Source: an uncultured Clostridia bacterium (GTDB taxonomy: Bacteria; Bacillota; Clostridia; Oscillospirales; Acutalibacteraceae). Taken from it: a stretch of 64,000 nucleotides of DNA. Location of the stretch: contig CANQOP010000001.1 in NCBI GenBank assembly GCA_947625485.1, positions 62,001 to 126,000 of the forward strand. The letters run 5' to 3'. A model generated the notes under the pieces. That model was not told the origin of the DNA. It made no database searches and worked only from the letters and a program-made list of their open reading frames with translations. Below, piece by piece: positions 52,719-61,307 of this stretch. Position numbers and translations under genes: made by a program. The stretch's first letter is position 1. Each line of letters begins with the position of its first letter.

Positions 52719-52747
52719 TTGCATTTTTTTTGAATGTGTGTTTTAAT
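52719..52747 (+). promoter_or_regulatory. Promoter of the SleB-type hydrolase gene
   Basis: TTGCAT (52719-52724), a 17-base spacer and TTTAAT (52742-52747), leaving a leader of about 85 bases before the TTG start. Confidence 0.6.
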
Positions 52748-52837
52748 ATCGGCGAAATGAAATTGTGTGAACCGCCAAAATATACTAACGACTAAAGATG
52801 CGCATTGATTTAGGGCGCACTCAATAGGAGGATTATT

Positions 52838-53704
52838 TTGAGAAGTTCAAATTACAAACACGTAAAATCAAACACAGGAAAACATTGTAAGTACGCAAAA
52901 CGTGAAAACAAAACCAGGAAGTACTCAAAGCTTGGCTCAATTCTTGTTTCCGTACTCGTTGTATTTTCTGCTATAGTTATTCCGAGCGTTTCTCTTGTCC
53001 AGAACGTTGAAGCAGTAACAAGCGCAAAAAATGCTGCATTCAGTATAGGCAGCTCAGACGTGTTTTCCGACGTAATCGCGAAGTCCGATAAGGAAAAACA
53101 ATTTAAAAAAGAAAAAACGGAAAAAGCAGTAAAAAAACAAAATAAAAGCAAACAAAAAATTAACAAAGCAACTTCTACAGCCTCTACTGAGGCGATTACA
53201 ACCGAACAGACAACTGCAGCTTCGACCACTGCTCCTACAGAGGCTGCGACTGAGACTGCGACAGAGGCTGCGTCGGCTGTCTCAGTAGCGAAAAACTACG
53301 GACTGCTATCCACAACTAACGTCGATACTTCCTACAAGCCTGTCCACGTAAATCTCTCTGCATATGACAGAGAAAAGCTTGAAAAGCTTGTAATGGGCGA
53401 GGCGGGTTCTCTCGGATATACGGGCTCTGCTTTAGTAGCCCAGGCAATTCGTGACAGTATGGTTTTCTCGGGAACGAATTCAATTGACAAAATTATAAGC
53501 TCTTACCAATACACAGGCTCTACCCAGAAGTCTCCGACTCAAAGTGTAAAAAACGCCGTATCTTATATTTTTGATAACGACGGCTATGCAGTTCAGCACC
53601 GTATCCTCTATTTTTACGCGGCAAATATGGTAGATAACGCATGGCACGAGAGCCAACAGTTTATCGTTTCCTACGGGAACGTAAAATTCTTTGATAAATG
53701 GTAA
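52838..53704 (+). CDS. SleB-like cell wall hydrolase
   Basis: A TTG start at 52838 follows AGGAGG by 6 bases. The 288-residue protein has a basic N-terminus (1-33), a membrane helix or signal anchor (about 34-55), a Lys-rich then Thr/Ala-rich linker (about 84-150), and the Hydrolase_2 (SleB) domain at about 172-288. The likely catalytic glutamate is Glu188 in MGEAG. SleB enzymes are lytic transglycosylases on spore cortex or vegetative wall. Because it has a vegetative-type promoter it may be a growth enzyme rather than a germination enzyme (inference). Confidence 0.85.
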   Translation: MRSSNYKHVKSNTGKHCKYAKRENKTRKYSKLGSILVSVLVVFSAIVIPSVSLVQNVEAVTSAKNAAFSIGSSDVFSDVIAKSDKEKQFKKEKTEKAVKKQNKSKQKINKATSTASTEAITTEQTTAASTTAPTEAATETATEAASAVSVAKNYGLLSTTNVDTSYKPVHVNLSAYDREKLEKLVMGEAGSLGYTGSALVAQAIRDSMVFSGTNSIDKIISSYQYTGSTQKSPTQSVKNAVSYIFDNDGYAVQHRILYFYAANMVDNAWHESQQFIVSYGNVKFFDKW

Positions 53705-53709
53705 TAATA

Positions 53710-53747
53710 AAAATCAGGCATTTGGAAAATAATGCTTGATTTTTTCT
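53710..53747 (+). terminator. Terminator after the hydrolase gene
   Basis: AAAATCAGGCATT (53710-53722) and AATGCTTGATTTT (53731-53743) pair with one G-U, followed by T's. Confidence 0.88.
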
Positions 53748-53764
53748 TTTTATAATAGTATAAT
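53736..53764 (+). promoter_or_regulatory. Promoter of rpsB-tsf, with -35 inside the preceding terminator
   Basis: TTGATT (53736-53741), a 17-base spacer and TATAAT (53759-53764). The -35 lies in the 3' arm of the upstream gene's terminator. Confidence 0.75.
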
Positions 53765-53770
53765 ATTAGA

Positions 53771-53883
53771 GCATTTCGCACGTTCGGGTCTATCGGAGAG
53801 GTGACGCGGGAAGGATACAGCCCGCGAAATAGCCGATAAAAACAAGGCTCGGCGGAGGTTTTAACCTAAGGAGGAATAATATT
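53771..53883 (+). ncRNA. Structured 5' leader of rpsB, candidate S2 autoregulatory RNA
   Basis: About 113 bases lie between the inferred start site and rpsB. TATCGG (53791-53796) pairs with CCGATA (53833-53838), and inside it CGCGGG (53805-53810) pairs with CCCGCG (53821-53826) around a 10-base loop; unpaired A/G-rich strands (AGAGGTGA and AAATAG) form the internal loop. A small AGGTT-TT-AACCT hairpin (53856-53867) sits just before the AAGGAGG site. Ribosomal protein genes often have such leaders that bind the protein product; I cannot match this one to a named family. Confidence 0.6.
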
Positions 53884-54627
53884 ATGGCAGCAGTATCCAT
53901 GAAACAGCTTCTTGAAGCAGGTGTCCACTTCGGTCACCAGACTAGACGCTGGAACCCTAAGATGGCAGAGTACATCTTTACAGAGCGTAACGGTATCTAC
54001 ATTATTGACCTTCAGAAGACCGTTAAAAAACTCGACGAGGCTTACAACTTCGTAAAGGAATTATCAATGGACGGAAAGAGCGTTTTGTTCGTTGGTACAA
54101 AAAAGCAGGCGCAGGATTCCATTAAGGAAGAGGCTGAGCGTGCAGGCGCATACTATGTAAATGCAAGATGGCTCGGCGGTATGCTCACTAACTTCTCAAC
54201 TATCAGAAAAAGAATTGCGCGTCTAAAGCAGCTCCGCGCTATGCAGGAGGACGGCACATTCGACCTTCTTCCCAAAAAGGAAGTTATTAAGCTTAATCTC
54301 GAAATTGAAAAGCTCGAAAAATTTATGGGCGGTATCAAGGATATGCCTGAGATGCCCGGAGCTATGTTTATTGTAGACCCGAGAAAAGAGAAAATCGCTG
54401 TAGCTGAGGCTAAAAAGCTCGGTATCCCTGTTGTAGCTATTGTTGATACAAACTGCGACCCGGACGAGATTGACTATGTTATTCCGGGCAACGACGACGC
54501 TATCCGCGCAGTAAAGCTTATCGCAGGCGCAATGGCTGACGCTATCATTGAGGGCCGCGAGGGTCAGATGGGCGCAGCAGCCCGCGACGACGAAGAGGCT
54601 GAAGCAGAGGCTGAGACAGAGGAATAA
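53884..54627 (+). CDS. rpsB: 30S ribosomal protein S2
   Basis: A 247-residue S2 with the start [27 protein letters not shown] and the [14 protein letters not shown] motif ([17 protein letters not shown], near residue 90), VVDPRKE-type IVDPRKE near 160 and an acidic C-terminal tail. AAGGAGG precedes the start. It opens the rpsB-tsf-pyrH-frr order typical of bacteria. Confidence 0.98.
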   Translation: MAAVSMKQLLEAGVHFGHQTRRWNPKMAEYIFTERNGIYIIDLQKTVKKLDEAYNFVKELSMDGKSVLFVGTKKQAQDSIKEEAERAGAYYVNARWLGGMLTNFSTIRKRIARLKQLRAMQEDGTFDLLPKKEVIKLNLEIEKLEKFMGGIKDMPEMPGAMFIVDPRKEKIAVAEAKKLGIPVVAIVDTNCDPDEIDYVIPGNDDAIRAVKLIAGAMADAIIEGREGQMGAAARDDEEAEAEAETEE

Positions 54628-54669
54628 TTCCTTAAAACCAAAATAGAATTATCGAAAGGACAGATATAA

Positions 54670-55578
54670 ATGAACTTTACAGCTCAGGACGTTAAGTCTT
54701 TAAGAGAAAAGACCGGCTGCGGTATGATGGACTGCAAAAAGGCTCTCGTAGAGGCTGACGGTGATATGGATAAGGCGGTTGACATTCTTCGTGAGCAGGG
54801 CCTCGCAAAGGCTGCAAAAAAGGCTTCGAGAATTGCCGCTGAGGGTGTAGCTTACGCTGCAACTTCCGCTGACAATAAAACAGGTGTTGTAGTCGAGGTA
54901 AACGCCGAGACTGACTTTGTGGCAAAGAACGCTGATTTTATGGCATTCGTAGAGACAGTTGCCGCTACAATTTTAGAAAATAACCCTGCCGATATTGACG
55001 CTCTTCTTACTCTTAAAGCGTCAGGCTCGGATATGACTGTAGATGAGCTTCTCCGAGAGAAAATTCAGGTAATCGGCGAGAACATTAAGATTCGCCGTTT
55101 TGAGCGTTTTGAGGGCGCGTGTGTATCCTATGTTCACGCAGGCGGTAAAATAGGCGTTCTCGTAAACTTCGATACGGATCTCGCTGATAAGGCTGAGTTC
55201 GTAACCTGCGGTAAGGACGTAGCAATGCAGATTGCCGCTCTCGGTACTCAGTATCTCAACCGCGCAGACGTTCCCGCTGATGTAATTGAGCACGAAAAGG
55301 AAGTTATGAAGGCTGAGGTTATCAACTCCGGTAAGCCCGAAGCTATTGCCGATAAGATTGTAATGGGCAAAATCAACAAGTTCTACAAGGAAAACTGCTT
55401 GGTAGACCAGGAGTTTGTTAAGGATAATAAACAGACAGTTAAGCAGTACGTTGATTCCGTTGCTAAGCAGTTTGGCGGTTCTATTGAAATCAAGTCCTTC
55501 GTTCGTTTTGAGAAGGGCGAGGGTCTCGAGAAGCGTCAGGACGACTTTGCGGCAGAAGTTGCTTCAATGACAAAGTAA
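54670..55578 (+). CDS. tsf: Elongation factor Ts
   Basis: A 302-residue EF-Ts, guanine nucleotide exchange factor for EF-Tu. The N-terminal UBA-like domain (VKSLREKTGCGMMDCKKAL) and the EVNAETDFVAKN motif near residue 77 are clear, with the IGVLVNF dimerisation region near 160. Transcribed with rpsB from the promoter at 53736; terminator follows. Confidence 0.98.
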   Translation: MNFTAQDVKSLREKTGCGMMDCKKALVEADGDMDKAVDILREQGLAKAAKKASRIAAEGVAYAATSADNKTGVVVEVNAETDFVAKNADFMAFVETVAATILENNPADIDALLTLKASGSDMTVDELLREKIQVIGENIKIRRFERFEGACVSYVHAGGKIGVLVNFDTDLADKAEFVTCGKDVAMQIAALGTQYLNRADVPADVIEHEKEVMKAEVINSGKPEAIADKIVMGKINKFYKENCLVDQEFVKDNKQTVKQYVDSVAKQFGGSIEIKSFVRFEKGEGLEKRQDDFAAEVASMTK

Positions 55579-55597
55579 TCTTGTTTTTAAGGATTTT

Positions 55598-55628
55598 GAG
55601 GGTGGTTTTTCCGCCCTCTTTTTTTCTT
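55598..55628 (+). terminator. Terminator after tsf
   Basis: GAGGGTGG and CCGCCCTC (one G-U) with a T5 loop, followed by a T8 run. It separates rpsB-tsf from pyrH. The next 190 bases show only a TATAAT at 55750 with a weak -35. Confidence 0.9.
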
Positions 55629-55816
55629 TATAAAAAGCTTAATATCCTATTTTGTATTTCCCGCGCAATATAGGCAGTTTATGATGTCCGGATTTGTACA
55701 ATATTACAAAAATGTATCCAAAATATGTATTTTAATTCCTTTACAGCGTTATAATAAAACTGTGATAGAGTAAAATTATTACAACTATATTATTAAAAGA
55801 ATTGGAGTGGAATAAT

Positions 55817-56521
55817 ATGGATTTAAAATATAAGAGAATACTTTTAAAGCTTTCCGGCGAATCTCTTGCGGGAGATAAAAAAACAGGTATTGATTTTGAT
55901 ACCGTTGCTAAGATTTGCGAGCCTATAAAACGCCTTAACGATATGGGGGCTGAAATCGCGATTGTAGTAGGCGGCGGTAACTTCTGGAGAGGAAGAAGCT
56001 CAGGCTCTATGGACAGAACAAGAGCTGACCATATCGGGATGCTCGCTACGGCAATAAACGCTCTTGGGGTTGCAGATTCTTTGGAGGCGCTCGACGTTGA
56101 TGTGCGCGTTCAGACTGCGGTTACAATGCGTCAGGTCGCAGAGCCTTATATACGCGGCAAGGCTATACGCCATCTTGAAAAGGGCAGAGTGGTTGTTTTC
56201 GGATGCGGTACAGGTAATCCGTTCTTCAGCACAGATACAGCCGCCGCTCTCCGCGCAGCCGAGATAGAGGCTGATATTGTAATGAAGGCCACTATGGTAG
56301 ACGGTGTTTACGACAGCGATCCCAAGACTAATCCTGACGCCGTTAAATTTGACCATATTTCATTCCACGATGTACTTAATAAGGACCTCGCCGTAATGGA
56401 CAGCACAGCGGCGTCGCTGTGCAAGGATAACGCTATTCCGATTCTTGTGTTCAGTATTGACGAACCCGAAAATATTTACAAAGCCGTTATGGGCGAAAAA
56501 ATCGGCACGATTGTTGATTAA
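55817..56521 (+). CDS. pyrH: UMP kinase
   Basis: The ATG at 55817 follows GGAGTGG; the ATG at 55802 overlaps that site and is rejected. The 234-residue amino-acid-kinase-fold enzyme has [14 protein letters not shown] (6-19), [10 protein letters not shown] (about 51-60) and [10 protein letters not shown] near residue 196. It makes UDP from UMP for nucleic acid and cell wall precursors. frr follows after 41 bases. Confidence 0.97.
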   Translation: MDLKYKRILLKLSGESLAGDKKTGIDFDTVAKICEPIKRLNDMGAEIAIVVGGGNFWRGRSSGSMDRTRADHIGMLATAINALGVADSLEALDVDVRVQTAVTMRQVAEPYIRGKAIRHLEKGRVVVFGCGTGNPFFSTDTAAALRAAEIEADIVMKATMVDGVYDSDPKTNPDAVKFDHISFHDVLNKDLAVMDSTAASLCKDNAIPILVFSIDEPENIYKAVMGEKIGTIVD

Positions 56522-56562
56522 TTTACAGAGTATTGCTAATACAGATTTAGGAGGATATTTCT

Positions 56563-57117
56563 ATGAAAGAATTACTAAAAAAATCCGAAGAAAGAATGCA
56601 GAGGCGAATCGACCATCTTAACGATGAGTATAAGTCTATACGCGCGGGCCGCGCGAATCCTGCTATTCTGGATAAAATTAAGGTTGACTATTACGGGACT
56701 CCCACCCCTGTAAATCAGGTTGCGTCAGTATCTGTGCCCGAGGCGAGAACAATTATCATTCAGCCATGGGACGCGTCAATTCTGGGCGCCGTCAATAAGG
56801 CTATTCTCTCGTCTGATATCGGTATTAATCCCCAAAACGACGGAAAGCTTATTCGTCTCAATTTTCCGCCGCTTACAGAGGACAGACGTAAGGAAATTGT
56901 AAAGGATGTCGCAAAAATTGCCGAGGGAACTAAGGTTCAGATTCGTAACGTTCGCCGCGACACTCTTGACGACCTGAAAAAAATGAAGAAAAACGGCGAC
57001 CTTACCGAGGATGACCTCAAGGAGGGCGAGAAAAAAGCGCAGGATCTTACTGATAAGTTTATCAAAAAGGCGGAGGCGATTTCCGCTGATAAACAGAAAG
57101 AGATTATGGCACTGTAA
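56563..57117 (+). CDS. frr: Ribosome recycling factor
   Basis: A 184-residue RRF with AGRANPAILDKIKVDYYGTPTPVNQ and SDIGINPQNDGKLIRLNFPPLTEDRRKE-type segments, split as the hinge between its helical and beta domains. RRF and EF-G split post-termination ribosomes. AGGAGG precedes the start; the stop overlaps the uppS ATG by one base. Confidence 0.98.
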   Translation: MKELLKKSEERMQRRIDHLNDEYKSIRAGRANPAILDKIKVDYYGTPTPVNQVASVSVPEARTIIIQPWDASILGAVNKAILSSDIGINPQNDGKLIRLNFPPLTEDRRKEIVKDVAKIAEGTKVQIRNVRRDTLDDLKKMKKNGDLTEDDLKEGEKKAQDLTDKFIKKAEAISADKQKEIMAL

Positions 57118-57857
57118 TGGCTCTTTTTAAGAAGAAAGAAAAGCAGGACTACTCCGATTTGGTACTTCCTCAGCACATAGGTATTATAATGGACGGCAAC
57201 GGAAGATGGGCGAAAAGCCGTATGCTTCCGCGTTCGGCAGGACATAGAGCAGGCGCAAAGGTTTTCCGTACAATTACTCGGTATTGCAGTGACATAGGTA
57301 TAAAATATCTAACTGTTTACGCGTTTTCCACAGAGAACTGGAAACGTCCCAATGATGAAGTATCAGCTCTTATGAGACTCTTTAAGGATTATCTTGAGGA
57401 GGCTCTCAGAGATTTTAAGGACGATACTATCGTTGTTCGCTTTATAGGCGACAAAGCTCCTTTCGACGATGACCTGAAGGCTCTTATGATAGAGAATGAA
57501 GAGGAATCAAAGGGCAGAGACGGTATGGTTCTTAATATTGCTATGAATTACGGCAGTCGGGACGAGCTTGTCCGTGCTGTAAAATCAATATCGCAAGGTG
57601 TTAAAGACGGAAGTATTGACATAAACTCTATTGACGAAAAAACTGTTTCGGATAATCTTTACACAGCGGGTCAGCCCGACCCCGACCTTATTATCCGTCC
57701 GTCGGGAGAGTATCGTATCTCTAACTTTATGCTCTGGCAGGCGGCTTACACGGAATTTGTTATTATGAACAAGCTTTGGCCGGATTTTACTAAGGAAGAT
57801 CTCGACGAAGCTATTAGAATATTTAACCGTCGCAACCGTCGTTTCGGCGGTGTTTAA
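57117..57857 (+). CDS. uppS: Undecaprenyl diphosphate synthase (isoprenyl transferase)
   Basis: A 246-residue cis-prenyltransferase with HIGIIMDGNGRWAK (about 21-34; catalytic Asp in DGNGRWA), YLTVYAFSTENWKR near residue 66 and PDLIIRPSGEYRISNF near residue 194. It extends farnesyl diphosphate with IPP to undecaprenyl diphosphate, the lipid carrier of peptidoglycan synthesis. Followed by cdsA after 20 bases. Confidence 0.97.
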   Translation: MALFKKKEKQDYSDLVLPQHIGIIMDGNGRWAKSRMLPRSAGHRAGAKVFRTITRYCSDIGIKYLTVYAFSTENWKRPNDEVSALMRLFKDYLEEALRDFKDDTIVVRFIGDKAPFDDDLKALMIENEEESKGRDGMVLNIAMNYGSRDELVRAVKSISQGVKDGSIDINSIDEKTVSDNLYTAGQPDPDLIIRPSGEYRISNFMLWQAAYTEFVIMNKLWPDFTKEDLDEAIRIFNRRNRRFGGV

Positions 57858-57877
57858 TACACATTTAAGGAAATGCT

Positions 57878-58711
57878 ATGGACTCGATGAAATCCAGACT
57901 GATTACCGCGGCATTCGGATTGCCGCTTGTGGTAGTATTGTTTGTACTGGGTGAGTTTTTTCATTGGATAATGTACTGTATCATATCGCTGCTATCAACG
58001 CTTATGGTGCACGAGCTGTTGTCCGCAAAAAAACTTCACAATAACCTGAAAATATTAATACCGTGCGTTTTGTTCGCCGTTTTGCAGCCGATACTTGTCT
58101 CCTCGGATATCGGATTCTTTCCGCTGTACATATATCTGCTGTTGATGTTCTTTATTATGATATTGGACAGTCAGAGACTCTCGTACGCGGATATATCCTT
58201 TGCATCGCTCGGAACGATTATCGTTACCTGCGGACTTTCAACAATTCTCATTTTGCCGCATTCATACGCCTCTTATTTCACTTTCTTTTTTATTTTTACT
58301 ATCGGAATCCCCTGGTTCTCCGACTCAGGCGCGTATTTTTCGGGCGTTTTTCTCGGCAGGCATAAGCTTTGTCCGAAGATTAGTCCCAACAAGACGGTGG
58401 AGGGCTTTATCGGTGGCATATTAGCAGGCACTATAAGCTCATTAATAATTGCGTTTGTGTTCAGCCTTATTTTTACTGAACTTCGCTTTAACTATCTGCT
58501 TGTGATTCTTGTCGGTTTAATTATCAGTATTGTTTCCGTCCTCGGAGACCTGTCGTTCTCCCTTGTGAAGCGTTCCTGCAATATCAAGGACTACGGCTCT
58601 ATTTTCCCTGGACACGGCGGATTTCTCGACAGATTTGACAGTGTAATTTTCTCGGCTCCGATGGTTTATTTTATCGGCAGTTTTTTCCCGCTTTTTTCAA
58701 TAGGAGCGTAA
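57878..58711 (+). CDS. cdsA: Phosphatidate cytidylyltransferase
   Basis: A 277-residue protein with about seven to eight membrane helices and the CdsA signature near the C-terminus: SDLSFSLVKR-type DLSFSLVKRSCNIKDYGSIFPGHGGFLDRFDS (about 224-255). It makes CDP-diacylglycerol from phosphatidate and CTP, feeding phospholipid synthesis. Stop and dxr start are 1 base apart. Confidence 0.95.
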   Translation: MDSMKSRLITAAFGLPLVVVLFVLGEFFHWIMYCIISLLSTLMVHELLSAKKLHNNLKILIPCVLFAVLQPILVSSDIGFFPLYIYLLLMFFIMILDSQRLSYADISFASLGTIIVTCGLSTILILPHSYASYFTFFFIFTIGIPWFSDSGAYFSGVFLGRHKLCPKISPNKTVEGFIGGILAGTISSLIIAFVFSLIFTELRFNYLLVILVGLIISIVSVLGDLSFSLVKRSCNIKDYGSIFPGHGGFLDRFDSVIFSAPMVYFIGSFFPLFSIGA

Positions 58712-58712
58712 T

Positions 58713-59861
58713 ATGATTGAAAATATATCTATACTCGGGTCAACGGGTTCAATCGGCACTCAGGCGCTTGATGTCGTTGACAATCTCGGTTTAAACGTAT
58801 CGGCTGTAACAGCCAACACAAATATTTCGGTACTTGAAGAGCAGGTTAGAAAATATAAACCTGCTCTCGCGGTCGTTTTTGACGAAAGTAAATTTTCCGA
58901 TTTTAAGCAAAAAATCTCAGATACCGATACAAAAGTTTCCTGCGGTATGGAGGGACTTGTTGAGGCGGCTAGCATTGATTCGGCTGATTTGGTGCTGAAC
59001 TCTGTCGTCGGTATGGTCGGCTTACAGCCTACGCTTTGCGCGATAAACGCCAAGAAAGATATTGCTCTCGCAAATAAAGAGACGCTTGTTGCGGGCGGCA
59101 GCCTTGTTATGCAGGCTGTTAAGGATAACGGAGTTAATCTTTATCCCGTGGACAGCGAGCATTCGGCGATTTTTCAGTGTCTTCAGGGAAGTCCTGACAG
59201 TAGGGCGGTTAAACGGCTTATTCTTACTGCGTCGGGCGGACCGTTTTTTGGCAGAAAGCTTGATGAACTGAGAAATGTAACCGTAGAACAAGCCCTCAAT
59301 CACCCTAACTGGGATATGGGTGCAAAAATAACCATTGACTCCGCTACAATGATGAACAAGGGACTCGAAATTATTGAAGCCTCATGGCTTTTTGATATGC
59401 CTGCAGATAGAATTGATGTTGTAGTCCACCGCGAGAGCGTTATCCATTCAATGATTGAATACGTTGATAATTCCGTTATCGCTCAGCTCGGCGTACCCGA
59501 TATGCGTATTCCGATTCAGTATGCAATCACTTACCCGTCGCGCGTGCCGTCTCCCGTATCTCAGCTTTCGCTTACGGATTATCAGAAGCTCACCTTCTTT
59601 GAGCCCGACTATGAGACCTTCAAGTGTTTGCGTGCCTGCAAGCTTGCCATTGACCGAGGAGGTCTTTGCGCGGCGGCAGCAAACGGGGCAAACGAGGTTG
59701 CTAATAAAATGTTCAGAGAAAGAAAGATTTCCTTCCTTGATATCGGAGACCTTGTAATGGACGCTATGCTTGAGCAGGAAAATATAGATGCAAAGAACGT
59801 GGAGGACGTTCTCGCCGCCGACAGAAAGGCGAGAGAGTTCGTATTAGAACATATTTCATAA
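58713..59861 (+). CDS. dxr: 1-Deoxy-D-xylulose 5-phosphate reductoisomerase
   Basis: A 382-residue enzyme with the NADPH-binding GSTGSIGTQAL (8-18), ANKETLVAGG near residue 121, PVDSEHSAIFQ near 147 and NHPNWDMGAKITIDSATMMNKG near 193. It converts DXP to MEP, the second MEP step (dxs is 30 kb upstream). Part of the uppS-cdsA-dxr-rseP run. Confidence 0.97.
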   Translation: MIENISILGSTGSIGTQALDVVDNLGLNVSAVTANTNISVLEEQVRKYKPALAVVFDESKFSDFKQKISDTDTKVSCGMEGLVEAASIDSADLVLNSVVGMVGLQPTLCAINAKKDIALANKETLVAGGSLVMQAVKDNGVNLYPVDSEHSAIFQCLQGSPDSRAVKRLILTASGGPFFGRKLDELRNVTVEQALNHPNWDMGAKITIDSATMMNKGLEIIEASWLFDMPADRIDVVVHRESVIHSMIEYVDNSVIAQLGVPDMRIPIQYAITYPSRVPSPVSQLSLTDYQKLTFFEPDYETFKCLRACKLAIDRGGLCAAAANGANEVANKMFRERKISFLDIGDLVMDAMLEQENIDAKNVEDVLAADRKAREFVLEHIS

Positions 59862-59938
59862 ATTTTGCGGTAATTATTTTATTTCACGCGCAGCACAGTT
59901 GAACGTTTGCGCGATGGTTCGGAGATGAATTTATTTTT

Positions 59939-61303
59939 ATGACATCGGTCTTAACCACAATAGCCCTTATAATCATAGGCGTTTTACTTTTTGAGTTGAT
60001 TATTTTCTTCCACGAAGGGGGTCATTTTCTTACAGCTAAAAGGAGTGGTGTTCAGGTAAACGAGTTTGCCCTCGGTATGGGACCTAAGCTATTTAGCTTT
60101 AAAAGGGGAGAAACAACGTATTCGCTCAGAGCATTCCCGATAGGCGGTTATTGCGCTATGGAGGGTGAGGACGAGGACAGCGACAATCCGCGCGCGTTTA
60201 ATAATGCCAAGGTGTGGAAGCGTATGATAATTATTGTCGCGGGCGCATTTATGAACATTGTGCTCGGGCTTATACTGATGTTTGTTATTGTTATTCAGAA
60301 TCCTTCATACTCGTCTACTACGGTAAGCTCATTTCCGCAGACCTCATATTCCGCAAATTGCGGACTGCGGTCGGGCGATACTATTACAAAAATAAACAAC
60401 TATGATATTATGACTGCGCAGGATATTCAGTTTGCGATTCGGGTCTCAAAATGTAAGGAGGTTGACGGCAGTTCTCTAAGTATTTACAAGCAGGACTGCG
60501 CACTGTTCCTGCGCAACCTTTTTGTTGAGTTTCAAAACGACAAAAAAGCTGATTACACAGATAAACAGTTAAAAAAGGCGTATAGTCTGCTCACGGAAGG
60601 CACTGAAAAAATAAACGCCGCCACTGATAAGAGTACAGCTAAAAATTTAGCCGTAGATTACAGCAAGAAAATTGAAAAAGCGGTTGATTCAAGCGAACAT
60701 AAACCTTTTGATATAGAGGTTAAAAAAACGCGCCCGCGTTATCAGATGGACGTTGAGGTCGTCAGAAACGGCGAAAAGGTTTTGCTCAAAGACGTTCAGT
60801 TTTACACATATATAGCGAAAGATAAAGAAGAACCCTCAGTTGCTCTTGATTTCTACGTTGAACCTATCGAGAAAAATGTCGGTACCGTTTTAACGCAGAC
60901 AGGATTGCAAACCGTGTCGGTCGCACGAATGGTCTGGTCAACTCTCGTAGGTCTTGTTCAGGGCAAGTTCAGCATTAAGGATATTTCAGGACCCGTCGGT
61001 GTAGCCTCCGCAGTAACTCAAGTGGCGTCAAAGGGACTTGAAACGAGCTTTGGAGACGCGGTAAATAACATAGTCTACGTTATGATGCTTATTTCCGTAA
61101 ATCTCGGTATATTTAATATGCTTCCGTTCCCTGCTCTCGACGGCGGAAGATTCCTGTTCCTGCTCATTGAGTCAATTTTCCGCAAGCCTATTCCGCGCAA
61201 GGTGGAGTCAATCGTAAACGGCGCAGGACTTATGCTGTTGCTTGTATTCTCGGCACTTATAGCATTAAAAGATATTTGGCAGTTATTGCCGTTTGGAGAA
61301 TAA
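59939..61303 (+). CDS. rseP: RseP-family site-2 membrane protease
   Basis: A 454-residue zinc metalloprotease. HEGGH lies at residues 25-29 within the first membrane helix and the second zinc/catalytic motif NMLPFPALDGGR near residue 395. A PDZ domain begins near residue 136 (GLRSGDTITKIN) but is interrupted by an extra Lys-rich helical segment (about 170-260) before its remaining strands. It cleaves membrane proteins inside the bilayer, such as anti-sigma factors and remnant signal peptides. GGAGATG lies upstream of the start. Confidence 0.93.
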   Translation: MTSVLTTIALIIIGVLLFELIIFFHEGGHFLTAKRSGVQVNEFALGMGPKLFSFKRGETTYSLRAFPIGGYCAMEGEDEDSDNPRAFNNAKVWKRMIIIVAGAFMNIVLGLILMFVIVIQNPSYSSTTVSSFPQTSYSANCGLRSGDTITKINNYDIMTAQDIQFAIRVSKCKEVDGSSLSIYKQDCALFLRNLFVEFQNDKKADYTDKQLKKAYSLLTEGTEKINAATDKSTAKNLAVDYSKKIEKAVDSSEHKPFDIEVKKTRPRYQMDVEVVRNGEKVLLKDVQFYTYIAKDKEEPSVALDFYVEPIEKNVGTVLTQTGLQTVSVARMVWSTLVGLVQGKFSIKDISGPVGVASAVTQVASKGLETSFGDAVNNIVYVMMLISVNLGIFNMLPFPALDGGRFLFLLIESIFRKPIPRKVESIVNGAGLMLLLVFSALIALKDIWQLLPFGE

Positions 61304-61307
61304 AATT

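Noticed and set aside
52578..52837. c-di-AMP (ydaO-type) riboswitch before the cell wall hydrolase
   Set aside because: Such switches often precede these genes, but the conserved GGGG-rich core sequences are absent; only a promoter, TGTWAC sites and a small TGCGC/GCGCA stem are seen.
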